A stretch of 64,000 nt of DNA from Mycobacterium sp. 852013-51886_SCH5428379 (lineage in GTDB: Bacteria; Actinomycetota; Actinomycetes; Mycobacteriales; Mycobacteriaceae). Made by a program: the position numbers and the translations under genes. This document shows, piece by piece, positions 1 through 9,587 of this stretch. The first letter of the stretch is position 1. The number at the start of each line of letters is the position of its first letter. The notes under the pieces are model-generated. The model searched no databases. It saw only the letters and a list, made by a program, of their open reading frames with translations, and had not been told where the DNA came from. The stretch covers positions 124,001-188,000 of the forward strand of contig NZ_LZSU01000036.1 in NCBI RefSeq assembly GCF_001665575.1, given 5' to 3'.

Positions 1-1889
1 ACGATGCGCAGTTTGTGCTCGGGGCTGGTCCGTGCGTAGATGTCGACATCACCTGCCACCTCGCGCAGCCGTGGCTGGCTCATCGCCTGCAGGTCGGCGC
101 CGGTGAGCACGGGCGGGTCCGGCGCATCGACGATGCCCATCTCGCGAGCGATGGCGCGCGCCGTGCCGGCATGGTCGCCGGTGATCATCTTCACCCGGAT
201 CCCCGCACTGTGGCACCGCGTGATGGCGTCGACGGCTTCGGGCCGCGGCGGGTCGACGATGCCCACGACGCCGAGGAACTCCAGACCGTCGACGTCGTCG
301 AGCCGGATCGCGTCCTGGTCCGCGGCGTCGTCTCCCAACGGCTTCCGGGCGGCGGCCAGAACCCGCAGCCCCTGGTCGCTGAGTTCGTCGATGCGCCGAT
401 CCCAGAACTCGCGGTCCAGCAGTTCCTGCCGCCCCTGGCACCTCTGGGTGGTGGCGCGGTCGAGCAGGCGATCCGGAGCACCCTTGACGTGCAGGAGGTG
501 GCTGCCGTCGGGCGAGATATTTCTGGTGGCCATGAACTTGTAGGCGGATTCGAACGGCATCTCGGCCAGCCGCGGATAGCTGCCGTCATCGACGCCGGCC
601 TTGGCCGCCAGCGTGCGCAACGCGCCTTCGGTGGGCTCACCGACGATGCGCCACGTGCCGTCCACGGAGGTGAGCCGGGCGTTGTTGCACACCGCCATGG
701 TGATGACGACCGCCTGCAGGTCAGGGTGTTCATCGAGGGCGACGGCCACCCCGTCGAGTTCGAGCGTCCCGTCGGGGCGATAGCCCGTTCCACTGACGGT
801 GAAGTCATGGGTGCAGGTCAGCACCGACCGCGCCGTCATCTCGTTCTTCGTCAGCGTGCCGGTCTTGTCGGAACAGATGACGTTCACCGAGCCGAGCGCC
901 TCGACGGCCGGCAGCTTTCGGGTGATGGCATCGCGGCGGGCCATCTGCTGTACCCCCAGCGCCAACGTCACGGTGACCACCGCCGGCAGTCCCTCGGGCA
1001 CCCCCGCGACTGCGAATCCGATCGCCGCCGAAATCAGCTCTTCGATCGAGAACTCATGGATGAGGCGTCCCACCAACAGCATCACCGCGGCCATGCCGAG
1101 GATCACCACCGACAGCTGCTTGCCGAACCGGTCGAGTTGGCGCGTCAGAGGTGTCTGGATGCCCTGGACGTCGGTGATCATCTTCTGGATGCGACCGATT
1201 TCCGTGGCCGATCCGGTGGCCGTCACCACGCCGACTGCATTGCCCGCGGCGACGATCGTGCCCGAATAGACCATCGATGTGCGGTCGCCCAGCCCGGCGT
1301 CGTACTCGACGTGGGTGGTGTTCTTGGTTGCCGGTACCGACTCGCCAGTCAGCGCCGATTCTTCGACCTGCAGGTTGGTCACCTCGAGAAGCCGCATATC
1401 GGCGGGGATTCGGTCGCCCGAGCCGATCCGCACCACGTCGCCCGGCACGATGGATTCCGAGTCGACGTTGACCCATTCGCCGTCGCGGCGGACCTGGGCG
1501 CTGACGGAGAGCATGTTGCGGATGCTGTCGAGGGCCCGTTCAGCCTTGCCTTCCTGCAGGTATCCCACGACGGCATTGATGACGGCGGCGGCGACGATCA
1601 CCGCGAAGTCCACCCAGTCGCCGAGGATCGCTTTGAGCACGCCCGCCGCGATGAGGATGTAGATCAGCGTGTTGTTGAACTGAGACAGGAAGCGCACGGC
1701 GGCCGAACGGTGCCGGGGCTGCGGCAGCCGGTTGGGGCCTTCGGCGGCGAGTCGCGCGGCCGCGTCGGCGTTGGTGAGGCCCGCCGGGGAGGTCTGCAGC
1801 GCGTCGAGGATCTCGGCCCGACTGCGGGCATGGGCCAGGCTCGCGAATTCCCCGCGTTCGGTGTCCACCTGTGGTTGTGGACGGTGCAT
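1..1889 (-). CDS. P2-type cation-transporting ATPase (partial, C-terminus outside window)
   Basis: An ATP-driven cation pump of the inner membrane; the substrate is probably calcium or another divalent cation (family inference). The minus strand reads without a stop from an ATG at 1889 to the window edge, giving 629 residues of a protein usually about 900 long. Visible in order are an N-terminal cation-ATPase domain, a first membrane pair (about 45-85), an actuator region with LTGESVP, the membrane motif PEGLP beginning at residue 298, and the phosphorylation loop CSDKTGTLT with Asp341. PEGLP near the phosphorylation site is typical of SERCA/PMR1-like pumps and of mycobacterial CtpF. It lacks the heavy-metal CPC motif, so a copper or zinc P1B pump is unlikely. 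The ribosome site is weak. The nucleotide-binding end and last membrane helices lie beyond the window. Confidence 0.93.
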   Translation of the reverse strand, partial: MHRPQPQVDTERGEFASLAHARSRAEILDALQTSPAGLTNADAAARLAAEGPNRLPQPRHRSAAVRFLSQFNNTLIYILIAAGVLKAILGDWVDFAVIVAAAVINAVVGYLQEGKAERALDSIRNMLSVSAQVRRDGEWVNVDSESIVPGDVVRIGSGDRIPADMRLLEVTNLQVEESALTGESVPATKNTTHVEYDAGLGDRTSMVYSGTIVAAGNAVGVVTATGSATEIGRIQKMITDVQGIQTPLTRQLDRFGKQLSVVILGMAAVMLLVGRLIHEFSIEELISAAIGFAVAGVPEGLPAVVTVTLALGVQQMARRDAITRKLPAVEALGSVNVICSDKTGTLTKNEMTARSVLTCTHDFTVSGTGYRPDGTLELDGVAVALDEHPDLQAVVITMAVCNNARLTSVDGTWRIVGEPTEGALRTLAAKAGVDDGSYPRLAEMPFESAYKFMATRNISPDGSHLLHVKGAPDRLLDRATTQRCQGRQELLDREFWDRRIDELSDQGLRVLAAARKPLGDDAADQDAIRLDDVDGLEFLGVVGIVDPPRPEAVDAITRCHSAGIRVKMITGDHAGTARAIAREMGIVDAPDPPVLTGADLQAMSQPRLREVAGDVDIYARTSPEHKLRI

Positions 1890-1997
1890 GTCTATGACTC
1901 TGCAGTGGCCGAAGGGAAGCGCGCAACCCTGCCGGTTCGTAGCGGGATCGAGAAATGACCAAACTGGTTGCAGGAAAACGGGTTTGATGTGATTTAC

Positions 1998-2100
1998 GTG
2001 GTGGTGGTGACCGGCGCGGCACGAGTGGCTTCGGCCGCCGCCTTCCTGATTTCGGTGGATGCGAGCTTCATCAGCGGACAGGCGCTGGCGGAGGTCGCGC
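1998..2100 (+). pseudogene. Remnant of a short-chain dehydrogenase (N- and C-terminal motifs fused)
   Basis: About 34 codons read like the two ends of an SDR enzyme joined together. VVTGAAR resembles the cofactor-binding start (usually VTGAARGIG), followed directly by FLISVDASFISGQAL, which resembles the SDR C-terminus (usually FLxSDxASxxTGQxL). About 200 residues that should separate them, including the Tyr-x-x-x-Lys active site, are missing. The frame runs on into unrelated sequence. The reading is inferred from motif resemblance only; chance similarity is possible. Confidence 0.42.
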
Positions 2101-2316
2101 AGCTGTTGGGTCTGGGCGGGCCCTACCGCAGCGCCCTGCTGCTTGGCCCTGAGCGGTCGAGCAAACGTAGCGCGCGCCAGAAAATATTTGTCTGCAAGAG
2201 AAAATTACAATCGGATGGATCTTTGGCAAATCAAGGTTCTCAGTGGTTGCCGTCTGAGTGCTCTCAGGCTTCCCGACGCGGTGTCCAAACGCCCGCGTCG
2301 AACCCCTGGCCGCTAC

Positions 2317-2322
2317 TAGCGT
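2317..2322 (+). promoter_or_regulatory. Candidate -10 element of the amino acid ABC importer operon
   Basis: TAGCGT fits the mycobacterial TAnnnT -10 hexamer and lies 36 nt before the ATG at 2359, leaving room for a short leader with a GGGAG ribosome site. A convincing -35 is not visible, which is common in this genus. Confidence 0.35.
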
Positions 2323-2358
2323 GTGACATCCCACCCGGGGCCAGATGGGAGAACACAT

Positions 2359-3801
2359 ATGCGCAACCGTCGGCCAGGACACGTTCTGACCGCCGCCGTC
2401 ACGGCGCTCCTGCTCGGACTGCTCGCCGCAATCGTCGCGGCGCCGCATGCCCAGGCCGAAGGCGAAACCTACGTCATCGCCACCGACACCACCTTCGCCC
2501 CGTTCGAATTCCAGGACGCACAGGGCAACTTCGTCGGCATCGACATGGACCTGATCCGCGCGATCGCCGAGGATCAGAAGTTCAACGTCGACATCAAACC
2601 GCTCGGATTCGATGCGGCACTGCAGGCCGTGCAGGCCAATCAGGTCGACGGCGTCATCGCCGGCATGTCCATCACCGACGAACGCAAGAAGATCTTCGAC
2701 TTTTCGGAACCGTACTTCGAGTCCGGCATCCAGATGGCCGTGCTCGAGAACGACGACACCATCAAGTCTTACGAGGACCTCCGCGGCAAACGCGTATCGG
2801 TCAAGAACGGCACCCAGGGCGCAGATTTCGCCAACTCGATCAAAGACCAGTACGGGTTCGAGGTCGTCTCGTTCGCCGATTCGTCCACAATGTTCGACGA
2901 GGTGAAGACCGGTAACTCGGTCGCCGTTTTCGAGGACTATCCGGTGCTGCTCTACGGCATCGCCCAGGGAAACGGTTTCAAGACCGTCACACCGAAGGAG
3001 GACCCGACCGGCTACGGGTTCGCCGTGAACAAGGGCCAGAATGGCGAGTTGCTGCAGAAGTTCAACACCGGTTTGAACAACCTCAAGCAGTCCGGCCGCT
3101 ACGACGACATCATCAATACCTACCTCGGCGAGGAAGCCACCGCATCTGACGACTCGTTCTTCGGCCTGATCAAGAGCACGTCCCCGCTCCTGCTCGAGGG
3201 CCTGAAGATGACCATCATCCTCAGCGTCGTCTCCATCGCCGTCGCACTGGTGCTCGGGACGATATTCGGTCTGATGCGCGTATCGCGGTCGATCTGGCTA
3301 CGGGCCGTCGGCACCACCTTCGTCGACATCTTCCGTGGCACACCGCTTCTCGTGCAGGCCTTTTTCATCTACTTCGGCATCCCGTCGGCACTCGGCTTCC
3401 AGATGTCGGCGCTGACCGCAGGCATCATCACGCTGTCTCTGAATGCCGGCGCCTACATGACCGAGATCGTGCGCGGGGGCATCCTGTCGGTGGACAAGGG
3501 GCAGATGGAGGCCGCGCGCAGCCTGGGTATCGGTTATCTACCGACGATGCGCAAAGTGATTCTGCCGCAGGCGATCCGCACGATGATCCCCTCGTACATC
3601 AACCAGTTCGTGATCACTTTGAAGGACACCTCGATCCTGTCGGTCATCGGTATCGCCGAACTCACGCAGACCGGACGGATCATCATCGCGGGCAACTACA
3701 AGTCGTTCGAGATGTGGCTGATCATCGGCGTCATCTATTTCGTCGTGATCATGGCGTTGACCAAGCTGTCCGACCAGGTGGAGAAGAGGATCGTGAAATG
3801 A
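2359..3801 (+). CDS. Polar amino acid ABC importer, substrate-binding protein fused to permease
   Basis: A 480-residue fusion importing a polar amino acid, probably glutamine or glutamate. Residues 1-34 form a signal peptide/anchor. About 38-262 is a periplasmic binding domain of SBP family 3, with segments TTFAPFEF and [20 protein letters not shown]. About 280-480 is a HisM/GlnP-type permease with several membrane helices and the EAA loop ([20 protein letters not shown]) that contacts the ATPase. The ATG at 2359 is chosen because GGGAG lies 8 nt upstream and the signal peptide begins there; an in-frame GTG at 2323 lacks these. The stop overlaps the ATPase start (ATGA), so the two are translationally coupled. 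The GlnP-like fusion is known, especially in Gram-positives. Confidence 0.93.
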   Translation: MRNRRPGHVLTAAVTALLLGLLAAIVAAPHAQAEGETYVIATDTTFAPFEFQDAQGNFVGIDMDLIRAIAEDQKFNVDIKPLGFDAALQAVQANQVDGVIAGMSITDERKKIFDFSEPYFESGIQMAVLENDDTIKSYEDLRGKRVSVKNGTQGADFANSIKDQYGFEVVSFADSSTMFDEVKTGNSVAVFEDYPVLLYGIAQGNGFKTVTPKEDPTGYGFAVNKGQNGELLQKFNTGLNNLKQSGRYDDIINTYLGEEATASDDSFFGLIKSTSPLLLEGLKMTIILSVVSIAVALVLGTIFGLMRVSRSIWLRAVGTTFVDIFRGTPLLVQAFFIYFGIPSALGFQMSALTAGIITLSLNAGAYMTEIVRGGILSVDKGQMEAARSLGIGYLPTMRKVILPQAIRTMIPSYINQFVITLKDTSILSVIGIAELTQTGRIIIAGNYKSFEMWLIIGVIYFVVIMALTKLSDQVEKRIVK

Positions 3802-4571
3802 GCCGGCTGATTCCCGAAGCGGCTGCCGCCGAACCGAAGGACAAGGTCAAGATCCGCATCGAAGGGCTGAAGAAGTCGTTCGGCGAGCTCGTGGTCCTCG
3901 ACGGTATCGACGCCACGATCAAACACGGTGAAGTCGTCTGCGTGATCGGGCCGTCAGGTTCGGGCAAATCGACGTTCCTGCGCTGCCTCAACAAGCTCGA
4001 GGACATCACGGACGGCACGGTCATCATCGACGACTTCGACCTCTCCGATTCCAAGATCAACCTTGACGAGGTGCGACAGCACATCGGCATGGTGTTCCAG
4101 CACTTCAACCTCTTCCCGCACATGACGGTCATCGAGAACGTCACGCTCGCACCGCTTCTCACCAAGAAGATGAATAAGGCGGCGGCCGAGAAGAGGGCCC
4201 TCGAGTTGCTGGATCAGGTGGGCCTGGCGGAGAAGGCGCACGTGAAGCCCGCCACTCTGTCCGGCGGTCAGAAGCAGCGCGTCGCCATCGCCCGATCCCT
4301 CGCCATGAATCCGTCGATCATGCTGTTCGACGAGGCGACCAGCGCCCTGGATCCCGAGATGGTCGGGGACGTGCTCCAGGTCCTGCGCGACCTCGCCGCC
4401 GGCGGTATGACGATGGTGGTGGTCACCCACGAAATGGGGTTCGCGCGCGAAGTGGCGTCCCGGGTGCTTTTCATGGCCGATGGGAAGATCGTCGAGGACG
4501 ACACCCCTGCGGAGGTATTCGACAACCCGAAACATCCACGGCTGCAGGACTTCTTGTCGAAGGTGCTATAG
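3798..4571 (+). CDS. Amino acid ABC importer ATP-binding protein (GlnQ type)
   Basis: ATPase subunit (257 residues) powering the fused importer encoded just upstream. It contains Walker [10 protein letters not shown] near residues 52-60, a Q-loop with [15 protein letters not shown], the signature LSGGQKQR, Walker [13 protein letters not shown] and the switch histidine in VVVTHEMGF. The [10 protein letters not shown] segment and C-terminal length are typical of the polar amino acid (GlnQ/HisP) group. The start ATG overlaps the permease stop by 4 nt. No further transporter gene follows, so the two-gene set is complete: one fused SBP-permease as homodimer plus this ATPase. Confidence 0.94.
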   Translation: MSRLIPEAAAAEPKDKVKIRIEGLKKSFGELVVLDGIDATIKHGEVVCVIGPSGSGKSTFLRCLNKLEDITDGTVIIDDFDLSDSKINLDEVRQHIGMVFQHFNLFPHMTVIENVTLAPLLTKKMNKAAAEKRALELLDQVGLAEKAHVKPATLSGGQKQRVAIARSLAMNPSIMLFDEATSALDPEMVGDVLQVLRDLAAGGMTMVVVTHEMGFAREVASRVLFMADGKIVEDDTPAEVFDNPKHPRLQDFLSKVL

Positions 4572-4632
4572 GGCCGGCGATCCGCGCCTGACTGTGGATA
4601 ACTCGAACTCGTGTCGGTGGATTCGGCTAGAA

Positions 4633-4648
4633 TCGAATGTATGTTCGA
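4633..4648 (+). promoter_or_regulatory. LexA/SOS box candidate over the start codon of the DUF222/HNH gene
   Basis: TCGAATGTATGTTCGA matches the mycobacterial LexA operator TCGAAC-N4-GTTCGA at 11 of 12 specified positions. It spans the ATG at 4641, so LexA bound here would block transcription start or early elongation. From memory, several 13E12 family genes of M. tuberculosis carry such a box. Confidence 0.7.
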
Positions 4649-6290
4649 TGCGGCGTTCGCGGGGATGGGCGACTCCGCGTTGGTCGCTGCGATCGAGCAG
4701 GCCGCGGTGGAGGAGGCGCGGGCGGGGGCGCGCAAGCTGGCGGCACTCGCGCAGTTGGTGCACCAGACGGTGACCTACGACGAGGAGTGCGACGACTGGC
4801 AACTCGACTCGTGGGCGACCACCGCCGCCGAGGTCGGGGCGGTGCTCACTGTCGGACAGCGCAAAGCCTCGGCGCAGATGCGGATCGCGGTCGCGCTGCG
4901 GGATCGGCTGCCCAAGGTCGCGGCGCTGTGCCTGCAGGGCCGGTTGAGTGCCCGGATGATCTCCACGATCACCTGGCGTACCCGTTTGATCATCGACACC
5001 GACATCCTCGCCGTCATCGACGCCGCGCTCGCCGCGAAAGCCCAACGGTGGGCACCGCTGTCAGATGAACGGCTGGTCACCGCGATCGACGCTCTGATCC
5101 ACCGCCACGACCCCGACGCGGTCACCCGAGCCAAAGAGAGCATCAAGAAACGTGACGTTCATGTCGGGGCCCATGACGACCCCGATGAACTGACCAGCAT
5201 CTGGGGTCAGATCCTCGGCTTTGACGCCGCGGTGCTGGAGAAGCGGATCACCGCCCTGCTGACCGGGATCTGTCCCGATGACCCGCGCGACCTCGGCGAG
5301 CGGCGCAGCTGCGCCATGGGCGCGATCATCCACGGCCAAGCCCAGCTGCCGTGCCGGTGCGGTAACCCCGACTGCGTTGCGACCGCGCCGACCAATTCGA
5401 ATGTCGTGATCTCGGTCATCGCCGACCCCGCCGCACTCGAGGCCGCGCAGAGGCTGATCGCCGCTGAAGATGACGAGCAGCAGGAGGCATACGCCCGCCG
5501 ACAAGCCCAACCCTCCGCCGAGCCGGAAGCTGGGGTCGAGCCGGAACGTGAAGCCGAGTCGGAGGGTGAAGCGCAGGCGGGTCCCTCGAATCCCGCTCGC
5601 TGCCCGCAGGATGCCGGCACCGCGTTACTGCCCGGTGCGGTAGGGGTTCCGGTTCCCGCGTTGGCCGAAGCGATCCGCGGTGGGGCGGTCATCAAACCGC
5701 TGTGGCGGCCCGGACCCGATCCCGAACCGCACTACCAGCCCTCCGCCAAGCTGGCCGCATTCGTCCGCGCCCGCGACCTGTTCTGCCGCTTCCCCGGCTG
5801 CGAGGTCCCCGCCGCACGCTGCGACATCGATCACGTCCTGCCCTGGCCCTACGGACCCACCCACCCGTCGAACCTGCACTGCAAATGCCGCACCCACCAC
5901 CTGGCCAAAACCTTCGGCGACGGCTGGCACGACGAACAAACCTCCGACGGCACCGTCACCTGGACCACCCCGCTGGGTAAGCGCTACACCACCACGCCCG
6001 CCAGCCGAATGTTCTTCCCCACATGGGATGTCACCACCGCCGACCTACCCCCGCTGGCGAAGCCGCCGCCGGATCCCCACCGGAAAGCCAAGATGCCGAA
6101 ACGACGACGCACCCGCGCCGCCGACACCGCCGCACGCATCACCGCCGAACGCGAACACAACGCCGCCCAACGACGAGCCGCCGCAGCCGCCGCCGCTCAC
6201 GCCGCCAGAGTGCGAGCCGCCCGGCCGGACCACCCACCACCCGAACCGCAACCCCATCCCGACTACGGCGACGACCCACCACCCTTCTGA
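4641..6290 (+). CDS. DUF222 domain protein with C-terminal HNH nuclease motif (13E12 type)
   Basis: A 549-residue member of the mycobacterial 13E12/DUF222 family. The N-terminal ~270 residues are the helical DUF222 domain, followed by an acidic Glu/Ala-rich linker (about 280-325). A C-terminal HNH region has zinc-type cysteines (LFCRFPGC) and the core CDIDHVLPW with Asp395, Asp397 and His398, then HPSNLHCKCRTHH. A Pro/Arg-rich tail ends the protein. HNH motifs cleave or nick DNA, but the substrate of this family is unknown. The ATG at 4641 is preferred over the GTG at 4611 because the LexA-like box overlaps it. It converges on the next gene with a 19-nt gap. Family members are usually multicopy, so recombination between copies is plausible. 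Confidence 0.9.
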   Translation: MFDAAFAGMGDSALVAAIEQAAVEEARAGARKLAALAQLVHQTVTYDEECDDWQLDSWATTAAEVGAVLTVGQRKASAQMRIAVALRDRLPKVAALCLQGRLSARMISTITWRTRLIIDTDILAVIDAALAAKAQRWAPLSDERLVTAIDALIHRHDPDAVTRAKESIKKRDVHVGAHDDPDELTSIWGQILGFDAAVLEKRITALLTGICPDDPRDLGERRSCAMGAIIHGQAQLPCRCGNPDCVATAPTNSNVVISVIADPAALEAAQRLIAAEDDEQQEAYARRQAQPSAEPEAGVEPEREAESEGEAQAGPSNPARCPQDAGTALLPGAVGVPVPALAEAIRGGAVIKPLWRPGPDPEPHYQPSAKLAAFVRARDLFCRFPGCEVPAARCDIDHVLPWPYGPTHPSNLHCKCRTHHLAKTFGDGWHDEQTSDGTVTWTTPLGKRYTTTPASRMFFPTWDVTTADLPPLAKPPPDPHRKAKMPKRRRTRAADTAARITAEREHNAAQRRAAAAAAAHAARVRAARPDHPPPEPQPHPDYGDDPPPF

Positions 6291-6309
6291 GAGGGGCGTC
6301 TGCAGCTGG

Positions 6310-9300
6310 CTAGTTCCCGAAGGTCCTGGTGGTGTTGTTCCACTGGACCCATGCACGCGAGAAGTAGCTGGAGTCGACCACACCGTTGGTGACCCGGTAG
6401 TAGCCGTCATAGACGGTGTAGATCTGGATGCCGGTCTGCTGGGTGCCGGCGCCGTTGCTGTTGCCGGTCCAACTGAAGGTGTGCTGGTTGCCGGCGTTGA
6501 TGGTGACCGACCCCCGGCTGAGGGTGTACCAGGGGCTTCCCGTGCCGTTGTTGGACGTGTTCAGCGAGCCGCTGAGATTGTCTCCGTCAGGGTCGGTCGT
6601 GGTCGCCGTCGCAGTGCAGGTGCCGAATCCACACGCCGGATTGTTCGTGCTGATCGTCGGATTGGCGTTGATCGCGTAGATCGGGACCTTGACCACGGTG
6701 GTGGCGGTGCCGCCGAAGCCGTCGGAGACGGTGGCCGTGAACGCGTCCTCCCAGGCGGCCAAGGCGACGTTGTTGTAGGTGCTGCCGGCGGCGCCGATCC
6801 TGGCGACCGCATGGCGCTGCGCGGTCGTGAGGTTGCTGGTGTAGGTGAACGTGCCGTCGGGGGCGAAGGTGACGGTGGCGCCCCTCGCGGAGGTCGTATT
6901 GCTCCAGACGGGGGCATCACCGTCCGCGTCGAAGTACGTCAGCTTCCCGGTGCTGGTCTGAGTGGTGCCGTTCAGCGTGCCGACCGTCGGAGGTGTCGTC
7001 AACGTCAGGGTCGGATTGGTGGTGTCGGTCTTCGGTTTCACCGCCATGCGGAGGGTCACCGAACGACCGTTGGCGTCGGTGGCGATGACGGTCACCACGT
7101 CGTCGTTGTCCAACACACGACCCACATTGGAGGTGTACGTGAACGCCCCGGTAGTCGGGTTGAACGATGTGACAGTGCCCTTCGTCGTGCCTCCGACGAG
7201 TGTGTAGCTGGTGAACGCTCCCGGCTTGTTGGTCGAGGTCGGCACTGTCCCGGTGACCACGTAGGGCGTCGAGGTGTTGACGTTGGCCGGGTTGATCGAG
7301 GTGGTGTTCGGCACCGTGATGGTGACGATCGTGTTGCCGTGATGGCGGTCGTTGATCCGCACCTGGAAGGTCTGGTTGGCGCCGGCCGTCGCACTCGACA
7401 CGTAGGTGAAGTCGCCGGTCGTCTCGTTGAGGGTGACGATGCCGCCGTTGGCGGCGCCGTTCTTGGTGTAGGCCGAGTTGCCGTTCAGGCCGTTGACCGA
7501 CGAATCGACCAGGTAGAACCTCAAGGGGTCGCCGTCGGAATCGGTGGCGGTGATCCTGCCCTTCACCGTGCCCGCTGCGTCCGTGTTCTGGCCCGTGACA
7601 CCGGTGTAGACCGGGGCGGCGTTCGTCCCGTTGATGATCTCGATGCCCACGCGGATGTCGTAGGGGACGCCGTTGGCGGAGTACGCCTTCACGGTCACCC
7701 AGTCGAACCGCTCTTCCGGGTCTTCCGAAGTGCTGCGGTGGAAGAAGGCAGCGTCTTGACGCTTGGGATCCCACAATGCCGGTGGCGTGTAGGTGAAACC
7801 GCCTCCCACGGTGTTGATGGTCACCAACGCATTGCCCTCGGTCGTATACGTCCGGCCGAGTGTGCCGTCGGCACGGAACACGATTGAGCCGCCGTCGGGA
7901 TCGACCGCATGGAACGTGCCTGCCGCGTACATGCCCAAGCCGTTGGTGTAGTGCCAGCTGTCGTACGTCGTCCATGTGGTGAACGTCGTCAGGGCGGCCA
8001 TCTCCTGGAACCGCTTGTACATGGCGACCAGGGCGATGTAGGTCACGATCGTGAACGGATTCACCTGGGCTTCGCTCCAGGTGGGCAGCGTGATGTTCCA
8101 GGCCCTTTCGGGTTCGTCGAACGCGCCGCCGTCGCCGATCCCGAGTACTGCCCCGGCCTGGGCGGCCACGACCTTGGCCTGGAGGCTGCCGAAGTCGCTG
8201 AGGTCGGAGACGGTGGCATTAGCCCCGGTGGTCGCCTTGATGACATGGATCGCCCACTGGGCCGGGTCGTAGATGCCGTTGAGCATGTCTTGGAGAACCG
8301 TGGCCGTGCCGACCACCGCAGCACCCATGATCTTGTACGGCGAGATGATGTCGAGCGTGCCCGCCCCGTCGGCGATCTTGAACGGTGGCACCACCCGGTT
8401 CAGGAAGTCGCCCATCGCGTTGAGTCCGTCGGTGAACGTCGAGTTCGGGATAGCCGGGATGAAGAAGGCCCCCACCATGGTGATGAGGTCCGGTAGCCAC
8501 CGAGCGGGACTGCCGAAGGGCGCCGTCGCGACGATGTTGTCGAGCTGATTGTTGGCGGCGTCGAGGCTCTGATCGGTTTGGTAATTGGTGATGTCGACGA
8601 AATTGCGCGGCGGCCCCGGCCAGCCGTCCAGGCGCATCACCGCCCGGGCCACCACGTTCTGGAACAGCACCTCGTCCTCTGTGAGCGCGGCGGTGGCCGC
8701 GAAAGCGGCCGGTGCTGTCGTGTTGAGCGTCGACTGCGTCTCGAAAGCGGTGTCCATCATCTGGGCCGCAGCCGCCGAAGCGGTGTCCATCGTCTCGGCC
8801 GCTGTTTCGGCAGCGGTCTTCATCGATGTGGTCTTCGTCGACGTGGTCCCCGTCGGGGAGGTGGTCCTCATCGATGTGGTCTTCGTCGACGTCGTGGTGT
8901 CTTCGGCCGGAACCGCACGGCCGGCGCCCGTCGGCTGCGCGGACGGCGCGGATGCGACCGGTGACGGTGTGCCGGGGGCCGGCGCGTCGTCAGCCGGTTC
9001 GTCCTGCGGGGCTCGTTGCTTCAGCGTCCGTGAATTCTCGACGCGGGCGTCGTCCTCGGCGCGTGTCCTGGAGGCGGCCGTCGTGGCGCTCTGGTCGGAG
9101 CCCGCGGACCCGGACCGCGTGTTCGACGTCCGCGAGTTGTCCTCGGGAGTGCTGTCTGCGGTGCGTGTGCTGCGCGTGACGCCGCCGGCCTTGCCGCCGT
9201 CGTCGGAGCCCGCTGCGCCGGTGCTGGAGGACGGACCCGTCGACGGCGATGAGTCGTCGGTGCTGGCCGACGCAACACCCTGGCTACACGCGATCGCCGC

Positions 9301-9423
9301 GGCGAGGCCGCCGCCGACCACACCTGCGCGCAACCAGCGCGCGGCTTCCGTCGTCTGGAAGGTGGAGGGCTTGCGGTGGCGGCCTCGAGTACGACGAGGC
9401 TTCCGTGGGCTGGGGGCGGCCAC
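6310..9423 (-). CDS. Large secreted Ig-like/VCBS-type repeat protein
   Basis: A 1037-residue exported protein of unknown ligand. The N-terminus has a basic RGRHRKPS segment, then a hydrophobic helix (LRAGVVGGGLAAAIACSQG) acting as signal or anchor. A long Ser/Thr/Ala low-complexity stalk follows (about 45-240), including repeated TSTKTTSM units. A middle helical region (about 245-480) is unrecognised. From about 490 to the end come roughly four beta-sandwich repeats marked by ATDSDGDPL and TTGxFTYxS patterns, as in bacterial Ig-like, cadherin or VCBS domains. The GTG at 9423 is chosen because AAGGGAG lies 5 nt upstream; an ATG at 9510 would run through the operator region. A surface adhesion role is inference. 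Confidence 0.82.
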   Translation of the reverse strand: MAAPSPRKPRRTRGRHRKPSTFQTTEAARWLRAGVVGGGLAAAIACSQGVASASTDDSSPSTGPSSSTGAAGSDDGGKAGGVTRSTRTADSTPEDNSRTSNTRSGSAGSDQSATTAASRTRAEDDARVENSRTLKQRAPQDEPADDAPAPGTPSPVASAPSAQPTGAGRAVPAEDTTTSTKTTSMRTTSPTGTTSTKTTSMKTAAETAAETMDTASAAAAQMMDTAFETQSTLNTTAPAAFAATAALTEDEVLFQNVVARAVMRLDGWPGPPRNFVDITNYQTDQSLDAANNQLDNIVATAPFGSPARWLPDLITMVGAFFIPAIPNSTFTDGLNAMGDFLNRVVPPFKIADGAGTLDIISPYKIMGAAVVGTATVLQDMLNGIYDPAQWAIHVIKATTGANATVSDLSDFGSLQAKVVAAQAGAVLGIGDGGAFDEPERAWNITLPTWSEAQVNPFTIVTYIALVAMYKRFQEMAALTTFTTWTTYDSWHYTNGLGMYAAGTFHAVDPDGGSIVFRADGTLGRTYTTEGNALVTINTVGGGFTYTPPALWDPKRQDAAFFHRSTSEDPEERFDWVTVKAYSANGVPYDIRVGIEIINGTNAAPVYTGVTGQNTDAAGTVKGRITATDSDGDPLRFYLVDSSVNGLNGNSAYTKNGAANGGIVTLNETTGDFTYVSSATAGANQTFQVRINDRHHGNTIVTITVPNTTSINPANVNTSTPYVVTGTVPTSTNKPGAFTSYTLVGGTTKGTVTSFNPTTGAFTYTSNVGRVLDNDDVVTVIATDANGRSVTLRMAVKPKTDTTNPTLTLTTPPTVGTLNGTTQTSTGKLTYFDADGDAPVWSNTTSARGATVTFAPDGTFTYTSNLTTAQRHAVARIGAAGSTYNNVALAAWEDAFTATVSDGFGGTATTVVKVPIYAINANPTISTNNPACGFGTCTATATTTDPDGDNLSGSLNTSNNGTGSPWYTLSRGSVTINAGNQHTFSWTGNSNGAGTQQTGIQIYTVYDGYYRVTNGVVDSSYFSRAWVQWNNTTRTFGN
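8821..8893 (-). repeat. 48-nt-spaced in-frame repeat in the secreted protein stalk
   Basis: A 24-nt block beginning CATCGATGTGGT occurs at 8821 and again at 8869, 48 nt apart, so the encoded 16-residue period stays in frame. It encodes the Thr/Ser-rich TSTKTTSM units of the stalk and is a likely site of copy-number change. Confidence 0.75.
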
Positions 9424-9483
9424 TGTTGCTCCCTTGCTCTCGACTCCACCGAGCTGCTCGCGCAGCCCTGTCCACTCACCCGA

Positions 9484-9499
9484 CGTGAGGCAGATCACG
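9484..9499. promoter_or_regulatory. CRP-like operator (CGTGA-N6-TCACG)
   Basis: CGTGAGGCAGATCACG is a perfect 5+5 inverted repeat with a 6-nt spacer. It fits the mycobacterial CRP pattern (C/T)GTGA-N6-TCAC(A/G). It lies 61 nt upstream of the GTG of the secreted repeat protein and 89 nt before the divergent FAD enzyme. Confidence 0.6.
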
Positions 9500-9502
9500 G
9501 AC

Positions 9503-9520
9503 ATTAACACGTGCGTTAAT
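9503..9520. promoter_or_regulatory. Palindromic operator-like site ATTAAC-N6-GTTAAT
   Basis: Six-base arms ATTAAC and GTTAAT are perfectly complementary around a 6-nt spacer, in an A+T-rich island of the divergent intergenic region. It is only 3 nt from the CRP-like site. The shape suits a TetR- or GntR-type regulator; no regulator gene is adjacent. Confidence 0.5.
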
Positions 9521-9587
9521 TGATACAGGCAATTCGCAGGTCCTCGTGTCAGCGGCCCGCGTGAACCTCTGGTCTAGCGTGGCCGGC

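Larger units (their letters stand above)
1890..2358. other. Intergenic region with a dehydrogenase fragment and a promoter
   Basis: No intact gene is supported here. The first part carries a short dehydrogenase-like fragment (separate entry). Around 2190-2225 is an A+T-rich patch unusual for this G+C-rich window. A small inverted repeat, CTGAG-N4-CTCAG, lies at 2254-2267. A promoter for the ABC importer lies at the right end. Confidence 0.6.

Noticed and set aside
15..1958. 647-codon plus-strand open frame
   Set aside because: It is antisense to the P2-type ATPase, whose minus-strand translation shows CSDKTGTLT and PEGLP in order. High G+C makes long antisense frames common.
5680..7887. 735-codon plus-strand open frame crossing two genes
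   Set aside because: It runs out of frame through the HNH gene end and antisense through the Ig-like protein, with low-complexity Pro/Arg/Gly translation and no family features.
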